From positions 62,001 through 126,000 of the forward strand of contig CAKRZE010000005.1 of the NCBI GenBank assembly GCA_934432725.1: a stretch of 64,000 nt of DNA, read 5' to 3'. Positions 52,090-60,800 of the stretch are shown here, in pieces. The notes under the pieces are model-generated. The model saw only the letters and a program-made list of their open reading frames with translations. It did not search any database and was not told the DNA's origin. Made by a program: the position numbers and the translations under genes. Position 1 is the first letter of the stretch. Every line of letters starts with the position of its first letter. Origin of the DNA: an uncultured Eubacteriales bacterium (GTDB lineage Bacteria > Bacillota > Clostridia > Oscillospirales > CAG-272).

Positions 52090-52785
52090 ATGGAGGAATG
52101 GCAGGTCAGAGAGGCTGCCCTGATCGGAGAGGAGCGCGTGGAACGCCTGAAGGCTTGCTCCGTTCTGATTTTCGGGGTCGGCGGAGTCGGCGGATACGCG
52201 GCGGAGGCGTGCTGCCGTGCGGGAATCGGAAGAATCACCGTGGTGGATCATGACACGGTCGCACTTTCCAATCTGAACCGGCAGCTGATTGCCGATACGG
52301 AAACGGTGGGGCGGAAAAAGGCGGAGCTTGCCGTGGAGCGGATCCGGAGAATCAATCCGGAGTGCCGTGCAGCCGCAAAAGATGTGTTTGCCGATGCCTC
52401 CAATATCGCTTCCCTGATTGCGGAGGCAGAGCCGGATTATATCATTGACGCGATCGACACGGTGACGGCAAAGCTTGCGATTATACGGCAGGCAAAGGAA
52501 AGCTCCGTCCCGGTGATATCCTCCATGGGGACGGGAAACAAGCTCCGTCCGGAGCAGTTTCATATTGCGGATATCTCAAAGACCTCTGTGTGCCCTCTGG
52601 CGCGGGTGATGCGGAAAAAGCTGAGGGATATGCATATTTCGGGCGTGACGGTGCTGTATTCCGATGAGGAACCGGTTCGGACCGGGAGCAGGACGCCTGC
52701 TTCCATTTCCTATGTACCCGCAGTGGGCGGGCTTCTGATCGCGGGCTATGTCATAAGAAGTCTGATCGGCATGGAAGAAAAATAA
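52090..52785 (+). CDS. tcdA: tRNA threonylcarbamoyladenosine dehydratase (ThiF/E1-like)
   Basis: Cyclises threonylcarbamoyl-adenosine at tRNA position 37 to the ct6A form using ATP. 231 residues. ATP loop VLIFGVGGVGGYAAEACCRAG, acidic DHDTVALSNLNRQ (magnesium and ATP contacts), IDAIDTVTAK and the C-terminal SVCPLARVMRKKLR and SYVPAVGGLLIAGYVIRSL match TcdA/CsdL. The ribosome binding site GGGGAGGAG is at good distance. It follows rqcH by 179 bases. Confidence 0.92.
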   Translation: MEEWQVREAALIGEERVERLKACSVLIFGVGGVGGYAAEACCRAGIGRITVVDHDTVALSNLNRQLIADTETVGRKKAELAVERIRRINPECRAAAKDVFADASNIASLIAEAEPDYIIDAIDTVTAKLAIIRQAKESSVPVISSMGTGNKLRPEQFHIADISKTSVCPLARVMRKKLRDMHISGVTVLYSDEEPVRTGSRTPASISYVPAVGGLLIAGYVIRSLIGMEEK

Positions 52786-53214
52786 GCCCGCAAAGCAGTC
52801 CTGAGCCTGACGCGGGTGATTGGACTTTTAAAGCTGCGGCGTCGGCAGCCTTTCAGGCTGTGTGCTTTCGGTATATGGAGCGAGAGCCAAGCCGTTATTT
52901 CCTGCTTGTTATGCTTGATCCCTTGTGGCAAAATGGCGGTGTCAGACCGCGGGAATCGATGCCGGCGGCGGTGCTGAGAAACTCAAACGGGTTTTTCACA
53001 CCGCCTTTTTGCATGGCTGCAAGATACGGCAGCCGTGACGGCATTGCCGGATGCGGGAGGAAGGCGTACATACAGAAAGGGATGGGAAAGCAGTACGGAA
53101 AGAGCGGCGCATACGGAAGATATGGAAGGAAATGATGGGAAGAGCAGCGCGGACGGCAGTGTTGCTTGCATGGGGCAGGCGGAGAGCTTCTCCGTTTTTT
53201 TAACAATTTCCGCC
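52786..53214. other. 430-base spacer between tcdA and the ABC exporter
   Basis: No gene. CCCGC (52790) and GCGGG (52813) can close a loose hairpin followed after some distance by GGACTTTT; a weak terminator for tcdA is possible. Confidence 0.4.
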
Positions 53215-53243
53215 TTGTTTTTCGGACGAAAAAACGGTATACT
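53215..53243 (+). promoter_or_regulatory. promoter of the ABC exporter
   Basis: TTGTTT (53215-53220), 17 bases, TATACT (53238-53243). Confidence 0.6.
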
Positions 53244-53355
53244 ATACAAAATATTTCAATGAAGAAAAGAAAAATGGATCTTCTGTCATGCGGAAAGCCG
53301 CAAAATGCGGAAAATTTTCGCCGTAGGTGTTGGGCAGGGGAAGGGGAGTGTGTGT

Positions 53356-55347
53356 ATGGGACCGATGATGGGACCGCCTCCGGGTGCAGACCCGAGAAGA
53401 ATGAATGAGAAACTGAAGGAGCCGAAGCCCAAAAGGCTTAGGGAGGTTCCGGGCTTTCTCTGGCGCGTTCTGACCGGGATGACGGGAAGGATGGGCTATA
53501 TTTTCCGGCTGGTGTGGGATACCAGACCGTGGATTCTGTTTTTAATGCTGTTTATGGCAGTGTATGACGGCGTCATGCCGGTTTTGGCAGCCCTGATTGC
53601 AGCGAACCTGATGAATGTGCTGGCTGCCTGCATGCTGCAAAAAACGCTGGACGGCATCTATGCGGCGCTGTTTTTGCAGTTCGGATATCTGATTTTCAAC
53701 AGCATTGTGAACAACCTGTACAATATGCTGTACCGGATCTCCGGTGAGATGATCACAAACAGCATTAAAATGAAAATTATGGTCAAGGCAAAGGATGTGG
53801 ATATCGCTTCCTTTGACAAGCCCGAGTTTTATGAGCGTCTGGAGAACGCCAACCGTGAGGCCGGAATGCGCCCGGTGCAGATGCTGAAGTCCACATTCAG
53901 CATTATTTCCACGCTGATCACTATGATCTCCTTTATCGCCATGACGGCGGGAATTCTGCCGTTTGCGCCGCTTCTCATTATTGCCGTATCTGTGCCGAGC
54001 GCGGTCATCAACTTTGTTTACCGCAAAAAGAACTTCAATTATGTGCGCCGCCGTTCGGTGGACCGCCGGCAGATGAGCTATTATTCCAACCTGATGGTGG
54101 ATAAGGATATGGTGAAGGAGGTCCGTCTGTTTGGCTTGTCCGATACCTTCCTGAAGGGGTATCAGAACGTATTTGAACGGTATTTTCACGGAATCAAGAG
54201 CCTGATTTATTCGGAGAGCGCATGGAATATCGCCCTGATGCTGGTCTCTACGGCGGTGAACTGCTGGCTGTACATAAGGGTTGCCTCCGGCGTGATCTTC
54301 GGCAGCGGACAGATCGGAGATTTTTCGCTGTATACGGGCGCGCTGAATTCCATTGCGGGCGGTATTTCCGGTCTGATTTCCACGACCGCAACGATTTATG
54401 AGGGAACGCTGTTTATCGACAATCTCATTCTGTTTATGCGCGAGAAAAAGACGATTGTTCCGCTGGATGCCGCGAATCCCCGTCATGTGCGGCGTCATGA
54501 GGCGCATACCATAGAATTGCGGCATGTTTCCTTTCGTTATCCCGGGACAGAGCGCGATGTGCTGCACGATATCAATCTGACGCTGCACGCGGGCGACACC
54601 TGTGTGCTTGTCGGTCTGAACGGCGCCGGAAAAACGACCCTGATCAAGCTGATTACCCGGTTATACGATCCCACCGAGGGAGAGGTCCTGCTGGACGGCT
54701 TTGATATCCGGGAATATGACGTGGAAGAGCTTTACAAGATGTACGGAATTATTTTCCAAGATTTCGGAAAGTATGCCTTCAGTGTGGCTGACAATATCTC
54801 GTTCGGTCAGATCGAACGCAAGCCGGAGCAGTCCGCGATCGTGGAGGCAGCCCGTCAGTCCTCGGCAGATCAGTTTATAAACAGACTGCCGAAGGGCTAT
54901 GAGACGCCGCTGATGCGGTATTTCTCGGAGGACGGCATCGAGCTGTCCATCGGTCAGTGGCAAAAGCTTTCCATCGCGCGGGCGTTTTACTCGGATTCCG
55001 ATTTTCTGATTCTGGATGAGCCGACGGCGTCTCTGGATGCGATTGCGGAGCAGGAGATTTTCCGGCAGTTTGATGAGCTGCGGAAGGATAAGACAACGAT
55101 CTTTGTCTCGCACCGGCTTTCCTCCGCAACGGTGGCATCCAAAATCATCGTGCTTGAAAACGGCAGATTGGTGGAGGAGGGAAATCACCGTGAGCTGATG
55201 AACGCACGCGGCAGATACTATGAGCTGTTTTCCACACAGGCAAAACGGTATATTGCAACGGCAGGCGAGGGCTTGATTGATATGCCGCCGGAGCAGCCCG
55301 GGAGAGAAAGAAAGCCTCCCGCACCGGAATTTAATTCCTACGCTTGA
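53356..55347 (+). CDS. ABC exporter half-transporter (membrane and ATPase domains fused)
   Basis: 663 residues: a Gly/Pro-rich tail (MGPMMGPPPGADPRRMNE), six membrane helices (about 55-340), then an ATPase domain with Walker A GLNGAGKTT (420-428), Q-loop FQDF, a signature LSIGQ (530-534) where LSGGQ is standard, Walker B FLILDEPTASLD and switch HRL. The NBD seems otherwise intact. Only one half-transporter is present, so it would form a homodimer or pair with an unlinked partner. ATG 53356 has AAGGGGAG at 8 bases; an earlier in-frame ATG at 53305 lacks one. Substrate unknown; type I exporters of this form carry peptides, lipids or drugs. Confidence 0.9.
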   Translation: MGPMMGPPPGADPRRMNEKLKEPKPKRLREVPGFLWRVLTGMTGRMGYIFRLVWDTRPWILFLMLFMAVYDGVMPVLAALIAANLMNVLAACMLQKTLDGIYAALFLQFGYLIFNSIVNNLYNMLYRISGEMITNSIKMKIMVKAKDVDIASFDKPEFYERLENANREAGMRPVQMLKSTFSIISTLITMISFIAMTAGILPFAPLLIIAVSVPSAVINFVYRKKNFNYVRRRSVDRRQMSYYSNLMVDKDMVKEVRLFGLSDTFLKGYQNVFERYFHGIKSLIYSESAWNIALMLVSTAVNCWLYIRVASGVIFGSGQIGDFSLYTGALNSIAGGISGLISTTATIYEGTLFIDNLILFMREKKTIVPLDAANPRHVRRHEAHTIELRHVSFRYPGTERDVLHDINLTLHAGDTCVLVGLNGAGKTTLIKLITRLYDPTEGEVLLDGFDIREYDVEELYKMYGIIFQDFGKYAFSVADNISFGQIERKPEQSAIVEAARQSSADQFINRLPKGYETPLMRYFSEDGIELSIGQWQKLSIARAFYSDSDFLILDEPTASLDAIAEQEIFRQFDELRKDKTTIFVSHRLSSATVASKIIVLENGRLVEEGNHRELMNARGRYYELFSTQAKRYIATAGEGLIDMPPEQPGRERKPPAPEFNSYA

Positions 55348-55372
55348 CAAAGGAATTGTATTTTGCTATAAT
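55344..55372 (+). promoter_or_regulatory. promoter of the 106-residue protein
   Basis: TTGACA (55344-55349), 17 bases ending TTGC, TATAAT (55367-55372). The -35 box overlaps the stop codon of the ABC exporter. Confidence 0.85.
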
Positions 55373-55513
55373 ACAGGTAAACAAACTTTTCGTTCTCGCT
55401 AACTTCTACACGGTTTGTATGGATTCCATCGGGGGCACCGTATACTGGGCCGACGCAGACGGAACGCTCTTCGATGGGGGGTGTTTTCTGCTGTCGGAGG
55501 AGAGGAGCTTGCG

Positions 55514-55834
55514 ATGCAAAGTAAGGTTCCGCATGATGTTCTGACCATATCGGAAATGACCAGACGCCCGAGCCGGACTGTCTCGGAGCTGATCGATGTG
55601 GAGGATATGGTTCTGACCGAAGAGTTGATTAAAAAGCTGCGGGCAAGCAGCAGTATGTTCAATAAAAGGACATATGTACAGCTGATGTACCGCGGAGCCA
55701 GATATAATGTAGAGCGGGTTGACAGACTGAAGGACGGTCAGTACAGGATCGGGCTGATCTCTCCGTCTGCTACGGCTACCCTGAAGGGGGCTGTGGGCGG
55801 CAGAGTTGACGTCTGCCATGCCTCGGAGCTGTAA
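55514..55834 (+). CDS. 106-residue protein of unknown function
   Basis: Starts MQSKVPHDVLTISEMTRRPS with AGGAG seven bases upstream. Visible parts: a helical ELIDVEDMVLTEELIKKLRAS region, then beta-like KRTYVQLMYRGARYNVERVDRLKDGQYRIGLIS and a Gly/Val-rich end. The arrangement helix-strand-strand suggests a small nucleic-acid- or protein-binding fold, but I recognise no family. Own consensus promoter, leader about 135 bases, and own strong terminator make it a real, separately regulated gene. Confidence 0.75.
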   Translation: MQSKVPHDVLTISEMTRRPSRTVSELIDVEDMVLTEELIKKLRASSSMFNKRTYVQLMYRGARYNVERVDRLKDGQYRIGLISPSATATLKGAVGGRVDVCHASEL

Positions 55835-55989
55835 GGGAAAGGAGTCCGGGTCTGCGGAAAAGCCCGCGCCGGCTCGTATGTGCTTGCTGCCGGAGGATTG
55901 GGAATCGGACGGCGTGTTTTCGGCGGTGACGGAGGCAGACCCGCGAAAAACGAGCCGGGAATCATGCCGGCTTCTGACAGGCTTTGTAT

Positions 55990-56021
55990 CAGGCTGCCGG
56001 TTTGGCAGCCTGTTTCCTTTT
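55990..56021 (+). terminator. terminator of the 106-residue protein gene
   Basis: CAGGCTGCC (55990-55998) with GGCAGCCTG (56004-56012), GGTTT loop, then TTTCCTTTT. Confidence 0.85.
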
Positions 56022-56048
56022 ATCGGAAAATGCGGAAAAGAGGGTGGG

Positions 56049-56100
56049 GCGGAGTTCCGGCATCGGCATGGCGTATGACGGTGGAACTCCGCTCTTTTGT
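56049..56100 (+). terminator. second hairpin terminator
   Basis: GCGGAGTTCC (56049-56058) with GGAACTCCGC (56083-56092), then TCTTTTGTTT. The loop is long (24 bases). It may act as a back-up terminator or belong to the DUF1015 leader. Confidence 0.55.
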
Positions 56101-56324
56101 TTCAAACCGCCTGCGGCGATTTTTCGGGATGCGGCAGAAACGGCTTCTGCTGCAAGCTGCTCCGGAGCTTGTCTGCGGCGACGGCGCTCTGAAACGGTGT
56201 CGGAACGCGGGCTTGGAACGGTGTGTGTCTTGCATGGGCTGCATACCGGGCGCCGGCTGCTGCATGGGAAAAATCGACGGACGGTTCTTTTGAGGCATAA
56301 CCGCGAGAATATATGAAAAGAAAG

Positions 56325-56367
56325 AAAGGAAGCTTTCGCCGATGCGAAAGTCAGGGTCACCATAATG
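56325..56367 (+). promoter_or_regulatory. SD-hairpin-start element of DUF1015 gene
   Basis: AAAGGA (56325-56330), 8-bp stem GCTTTCGC (56332-56339) with GCGAAAGT (56344-56351), CGAT loop, then CAGGGTCACCATA and ATG 56365. Confidence 0.7.
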
Positions 56368-57570
56368 ACGGATATCAGACAGGTTCCGTTTGAGGCGGCG
56401 GATATTCTTCTGCCTGCCTGCGGACATGAAGCATGGAGCGTGATTGCCTGCGATCAGCATACCTCCGAGCCGGAGTATTGGGAGGAGGCGGAAAGACTGA
56501 TCGGGAGTGCCCCGTCGGCGCTCCGGCTGATTCTTCCCGAGATTTTCCTGCGTGAGGATAAGCTTGACGGACGAATCCGGGCGATCAATGACGCGATGCG
56601 TGAATACCTGCATGAAGGCGTTTTCCGCCTGTATGAGGATGCGATGATTCTGGTGGAGCGGACACTTTCCGACGGAAGGGTCAGGCACGGATTGGTCGGT
56701 GCGGTTCCGCTGTCGGCGTATGATTATGAACCGGGCAGCAAGCCCCTGATCCGCGCAACGGAGGGAACGGTGCTGTCCCGGATCCCGGCGCGGGTTGAGA
56801 TCAGGCGTGAGGCTCCCTTGGAGCTGCCGCATGTGATGCTGCTGGATGATGACCCCGGATGTACGGTGACAGAGCCGCTTGCGGCAGAGAAGGCGCGCTT
56901 TCCGCTTGTGTACGATTTTGATCTGATGCTGGGCGGCGGACATCTGCGTGGATACCTGCTTGACCGGAAGGCGCAGGAGCATGTGAAGTGTGCACTGGCG
57001 GCACTTTGCGGCGGGGAGGAAGAGCCGATGCTGATGGCGGTGGGGGACGGGAACCATTCGCTTGCCGCCGCAAAGGTCTGTGCGGCAGAGAGCGGGCTGC
57101 TCCGGGCGCAGACAGCACTGGTGGAGCTTGTGAACATACACGATCCCGCGCTGGATTTCGAACCGATTTACCGTGTGCTTTTTCACGTGAAGCCGGAGGA
57201 GGTGCTTCTTGCTGCGAAGGCGTATTTCAACGGTTCGGCTTCCGACGGCAAACGCATCCGTATGGTTTTTCCGGGCGGGACGGAGCATGCTGTTTTCGGT
57301 ACGGATGCGCTGGTCTGCCGTCAGGTACAGGACTTTTTGGATCGGTTCCTGTCGGAGCATCCGGAGGCTGTGGTGGACTATATTCACGGCGAGGACAGTG
57401 TGTACCGGTTTGCCTCCGAAGAAAATACGGTCGGTTTCTTGTTTGACGGCATTTCAAAGGCAGAGCTTTTCCCGTATGTGAAAAGGAACGGAGTTCTGCC
57501 GCGCAAGACGTTTTCCATGGGGGAAGCGTGCGACAAACGATATTATATGGAAGCGAGAAAGCTGAGATAA
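56365..57570 (+). CDS. DUF1015 family protein
   Basis: 401 residues, the family length, cytoplasmic, no signal. Motifs seen: PFEAADILLPACG near the start, IACDQHTSEPEYW, GLVGAVPLSAYDYE, LMAVGDGNHSLAAAK and IHGEDSVYRFA, as in DUF1015, which in other bacteria lies near genes for serine/alanine metabolism or cell-surface functions. The fold is predicted to hold a conserved GDGNHSL phosphate- or substrate-binding loop, but no activity is established. The TtcA-like gene follows with a single base between stop and start, so the two are coupled. Confidence 0.88.
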   Translation: MTDIRQVPFEAADILLPACGHEAWSVIACDQHTSEPEYWEEAERLIGSAPSALRLILPEIFLREDKLDGRIRAINDAMREYLHEGVFRLYEDAMILVERTLSDGRVRHGLVGAVPLSAYDYEPGSKPLIRATEGTVLSRIPARVEIRREAPLELPHVMLLDDDPGCTVTEPLAAEKARFPLVYDFDLMLGGGHLRGYLLDRKAQEHVKCALAALCGGEEEPMLMAVGDGNHSLAAAKVCAAESGLLRAQTALVELVNIHDPALDFEPIYRVLFHVKPEEVLLAAKAYFNGSASDGKRIRMVFPGGTEHAVFGTDALVCRQVQDFLDRFLSEHPEAVVDYIHGEDSVYRFASEENTVGFLFDGISKAELFPYVKRNGVLPRKTFSMGEACDKRYYMEARKLR

Positions 57571-57571
57571 G

Positions 57572-58390
57572 ATGGATTTTGTGAATATACGCCGGATTCT
57601 GAGCCGCGTCCGCTGTGCGGTCGATGAGTTTCATATGCTGGAGGACGGCGATGTGGTGGCAGTCGGGCTGTCCGGCGGAAAGGATTCCTGGACGCTTCTG
57701 GCTGCTCTGAAGGAGCTTCAGCGCTTTTATCCGAAGCGGTTCGGGCTCTGTGCGATCAGCGTGTCGATGGGCTTTGAGGGGATGGATTATGAGCCGATGC
57801 GCCGCTTTTGCGAAGAGCTTGCGGTTCCTCTTCGGATCGTGGAAACACACATCGGCTCTTTGATTTTTGAGCATCGCAAGGAGAAAAATCCGTGCTCGCT
57901 CTGCGCAAAGATGCGGCGCGGCATCCTGCATCAGACGGCAAAGGAAATGGGGGCGACAAAGCTTGCTCTGGGGCATCATTACGATGATGTGGTGGAAACC
58001 TTCATGCTGAACCTGTTCCATGAGGGACGGCTGGGGGTGTTTTTGCCGGTTACTTATATGAGCCGCCGCGATCTTACCGTGATCCGTCCGATGCTGTATG
58101 TGCCCGAAAAGGATATCCGATATTTCGCAGGGCACAATCCGCTGCCGGTTTTGACCAATCTCTGTCCGGCTGACGGCGAAACGGAACGGGAGACGATGAA
58201 GCGCATGCTGGCGGGACTTGACCGGCAGTACAAGGGCTTGAAGCACCGTATTTTCGGCGCGGTTAAAAAGGGCGGTCTGTTCGAAGAATATGTTCCGGAT
58301 GAGGAGCTGACGGCGGCTTCCGGCTCGGAGCGACAGCAGGATAGGACGGACGCACTGCCGGATGAACCGACTGCCGGATCCGACCGGTAA
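57572..58390 (+). CDS. TtcA-like PP-loop tRNA thiolation enzyme
   Basis: 272 residues. ATP-pyrophosphatase loop LSGGKDSW (33-40), GHHYDDVVET, and the paired cysteine motif NPCSLCAKMRRG, with a further Cys in NLCPADGET; these match TtcA/TtuA-type iron-sulfur thiolases that make 2-thiocytidine or 5-methyl-2-thiouridine in tRNA. The polar tail after residue 240 is variable. Coupled to the DUF1015 gene. Specificity (position 32 cytidine or another) cannot be told from sequence. Confidence 0.88.
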   Translation: MDFVNIRRILSRVRCAVDEFHMLEDGDVVAVGLSGGKDSWTLLAALKELQRFYPKRFGLCAISVSMGFEGMDYEPMRRFCEELAVPLRIVETHIGSLIFEHRKEKNPCSLCAKMRRGILHQTAKEMGATKLALGHHYDDVVETFMLNLFHEGRLGVFLPVTYMSRRDLTVIRPMLYVPEKDIRYFAGHNPLPVLTNLCPADGETERETMKRMLAGLDRQYKGLKHRIFGAVKKGGLFEEYVPDEELTAASGSERQQDRTDALPDEPTAGSDR

Positions 58391-58533
58391 CGGCGGCAGA
58401 CATCTGATCTTCTTGTGGAAAAAAATTCCGATGCTTCTTTTGTTTCCGGGGTTCACTGCGCATATTTTGCCCGGTTCTGCGTAAAATGAACTACATACAA
58501 AAGCTATGAAACGAAAGAAAGCGTGGATTTGAT
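58391..58533 (+). other. short spacer upstream of the Cys-rich ORF
   Basis: TTTTGCCC and TAAAAT (about 58457-58488) form only a weak promoter-like pair. Nothing else seen. Confidence 0.3.
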
Positions 58534-58740
58534 ATGAAACAGAAACGTTCTTTGAAGGATGCGCATCATGATGTTGTTTCCAGATACTGCCCGTATTTGT
58601 GCGAAAATGTGGTTATGCTGAAGTCGGCAGGCGGAGGACCGGACGAATTCGAATGCCTGCACGCGGAGCAGTGCCGGAAAAGGGAATCGGTAGCCTGTAA
58701 AATGGCGCCCGGCGCCGCTTTTCCGGAGACAAAAGGGTGA
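58534..58740 (+). CDS. putative 68-residue Cys-rich protein
   Basis: Starts MKQKRSLKDAHHDVVSRYCP. Six cysteines in CPYLCENV, EFECLHAEQCRKRE and VACKM, spaced like a small zinc-binding or iron-sulfur module. Codon use resembles coding DNA (third positions G/C-rich, few rare codons) and AGAAAG lies upstream of the ATG, but the ribosome binding site is weak and there is no partner gene. It might be a real small protein of Clostridia; the function is unknown. Confidence 0.5.
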   Translation: MKQKRSLKDAHHDVVSRYCPYLCENVVMLKSAGGGPDEFECLHAEQCRKRESVACKMAPGAAFPETKG

Positions 58741-59217
58741 ATCCGCTTTTCGATGAGAGCAGTCCTGCGGTTCGTGTACTTTGCGTTTTTCCGGCACGGG
58801 CGGGCATCTCCTCTTTTCGTGCCGCTGTTCGGACGATAAAAAGCCGTTCCGCAGAACAAGAGTCTGTTTTGCGGAACAGCTGTGTTTATGAGGATGACGG
58901 AATAAAAGCCGGAATGCCGCAGAGACGAAGCGTGGAGAGGTGACCGGGTGCCTCCGGTGCTGCCTGCACTTTGATAAGCTCCCCGGAGGCTTGCCCTGCG
59001 GCAGTGTATTGTCCTTCGGTCAAGTCCCCGGAAAATACAGCCGGACTTCGGAGGACTGCCGGCTGTCCGGAAGGCATGCAGATGCCGCATGCGGAGTCAG
59101 AATGCGGCTTCGGCTGTTCTGACGGCTTTGAGGCGGCATGCCGTCCCTCAGTCAGATCGCCGGAGGCTCTTGCCGGCAGCGGGCCGGCGCCCTCCCCGTA
59201 TATTTATCTGCCATGCA
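58741..59217. other. 477-base spacer downstream of the MFS gene
   Basis: Contains the minus-strand terminator at 58839-58877 and, around 58975-59170, two degenerate stretches with CTTCGGTCA-like cores related to those near 3000 and 4930. No gene. Confidence 0.4.
58839..58877 (-). terminator. minus-strand terminator, probably of the MFS gene
   Basis: GTTCCGCAGAACA (58846-58858) pairs with TGTTTTGCGGAAC (58865-58877) with one wobble; on the minus strand it is followed by GGCTTTTTATC. It lies 340 bases past the MFS stop. Confidence 0.7.
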
Positions 59218-60492
59218 TCATTCCCCGGTCTTTTCACGCTGAATAAAGCGCTTCCACGGAGCAATGAGACACAGAAGGCAGATTGCGGCAGCGGCGGTGA
59301 TCACAAGCCATACGGTGACAGTGATCCCCCACCCGTGGGTTTCCGAGATGCTCCCGAAGCCGTAGCTTGAAATGGCAGAGCCGAGGTATATGGTGGAATT
59401 GAATATGCCGGAAACGGTTGCCGTGCAGTGATACCGGCTGAAGCGGGTCGGAAGGATCGTACTGAACATGTAATTGAACGAGGTCATGAGCAGCGAGATC
59501 AGGGCAAGGCAGATTACGCTGAGGTAGATCGGGATTTTGTCCATTTGCAGAACGGCAAGGATGGGAAGCGCGGTAAGCGCCATGAAGAAAAATGCGGTTG
59601 CGGCTTCGTTCTTGCGGAACACGCGGTGGTACATAAAATCACTCAGGTAGGTGCCGCACAGACTTGCGGTGGGGAGAAGAATTGCCAGAAGCGTGGAGAA
59701 GGATGCCCTGACGTGATAGGTGTCCTGCACTAAGGTGGGAACCCATGTCAGCACTCCGTCCTTCAGCATGCCGTGGCATAATACGGGAAACAGCATGAAA
59801 ACGGTTCCGGAGGAAACAAGGAGCGGAAAGAGGACATGCTTTTTCCGGGGTGTCGGCTGTTCCCCGCCGGAGGACTGCTCAGGCTGATCCTGCGGCAGCT
59901 CTTCCATGCTTTTGCGCGCGGTGTGGACGGAAAAGGAGAAAAAGGTAAAGACCGCAAGCAGGACGAGGGCTGCAATGTAAAACGGCGCGGTCCATGGGAG
60001 TCTGGCGGTTATAACCACGCTGAGGTATGCAAGAATCGTGCCGAGCGGAACGGTCGGAGCCATGCCGAGAATGGAGCGGTCGCGGTACTCCTCTGCAAAA
60101 ATATTTGAGAAAATAAACAGGATCGGGGACCACATCATGGACTGAAAAAAGCCGTTCAGGCTCCAGACCGTCATCATGACGGGATAGCTTTTCACCAGCG
60201 CCATGATCAGATTGGCGGCAGCCGAGCCGAACAGTCCGGTTTTGATCATCGTGAACGGAGAAAGTCTGTCTGCAAGAATTCCGTTGATCAGGTGCCCCGT
60301 GCCGTAACAGATGAAATAGCAGGTTCCGATCAGCCCGGCTTGGGCGGCGGTCATGATTCCCTGCTCCAGCAGGGTGGCAATGGATGCCTGAAAGGTGTTT
60401 CTTCCGATGTAGGCGGAGGTGTAGACAAGCCAGCATGCCAGAAACAGCAGTCGGCAGCAGCGTGGATCCCGCAGGATTTTCTGTGTTTTCAT
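59218..60492 (-). CDS. MFS transporter, OPA-like
   Basis: 424 residues, twelve predicted membrane helices in two halves separated by a polar loop (about 190-225, rich in Gln/Glu/Pro/Lys). The first helix reads LLFLACWLVYTSAYIGRNTF, with the arginine position that marks organophosphate/phosphate antiporters such as GlpT and UhpT; GHLINGILADRLSP is the typical loop 2-3 motif. A substrate of the sugar-phosphate or glycerol-phosphate class is possible but unproven. ATG 60492 is chosen because AAAGGA lies 10 bases upstream; the upstream ATG 60513 is further from it. Confidence 0.85.
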   Translation of the reverse strand: MKTQKILRDPRCCRLLFLACWLVYTSAYIGRNTFQASIATLLEQGIMTAAQAGLIGTCYFICYGTGHLINGILADRLSPFTMIKTGLFGSAAANLIMALVKSYPVMMTVWSLNGFFQSMMWSPILFIFSNIFAEEYRDRSILGMAPTVPLGTILAYLSVVITARLPWTAPFYIAALVLLAVFTFFSFSVHTARKSMEELPQDQPEQSSGGEQPTPRKKHVLFPLLVSSGTVFMLFPVLCHGMLKDGVLTWVPTLVQDTYHVRASFSTLLAILLPTASLCGTYLSDFMYHRVFRKNEAATAFFFMALTALPILAVLQMDKIPIYLSVICLALISLLMTSFNYMFSTILPTRFSRYHCTATVSGIFNSTIYLGSAISSYGFGSISETHGWGITVTVWLVITAAAAICLLCLIAPWKRFIQREKTGE

Positions 60493-60542
60493 GTGAAGCA
60501 GTTCCTTTGTCATATGTCGGTAGTCCGAATGGGACAAAACCC

Positions 60543-60571
60543 AGTATATCATGCGTACAGGTCAAAATCAA
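60543..60571 (-). promoter_or_regulatory. promoter of the MFS gene
   Basis: Minus-strand TTGATT (60571-60566), 17 bases, TATACT (60548-60543). Confidence 0.65.
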
Positions 60572-60661
60572 CGGAAATATCGCACGATTTTCCGGCATTT
60601 TTAAAAATATGTGCTATAAAAACAACGGTTCAATGTGAAAAAAGCATAAATATAACATTTT

Positions 60662-60682
60662 CGGGACGCCGTCCCGGCTTTT
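60662..60682 (+). terminator. small terminator-like hairpin before the glycosylase gene
   Basis: CGGGAC (60662-60667) with GTCCCG (60671-60676) and GCTTTT after. A TGTGCTATAAAA sequence at about 60611-60622 might be its promoter; if so it is another leader attenuator. Confidence 0.4.
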
Positions 60683-60800
60683 AAGCGCGGCAAAAGACAC
60701 AGAGAAAGAACGGAGCAGAAACAGTTTCGGGCAAACCGCAGTCATTTGTAATTCGCTGCTTTTGCCGTCGCACGGCAGCGATCCGAAGGGGGAAAAGAAG

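Larger units (their letters stand above)
55835..56324. other. 490-base spacer with two terminators
   Basis: No supported gene; contains the hairpins at 55990-56021 and 56049-56100. Confidence 0.45.

Noticed and set aside
56049..56100. Riboswitch upstream of DUF1015
   Set aside because: Only a single hairpin with a long loop and a T-run; no conserved core seen. Recorded as a terminator.
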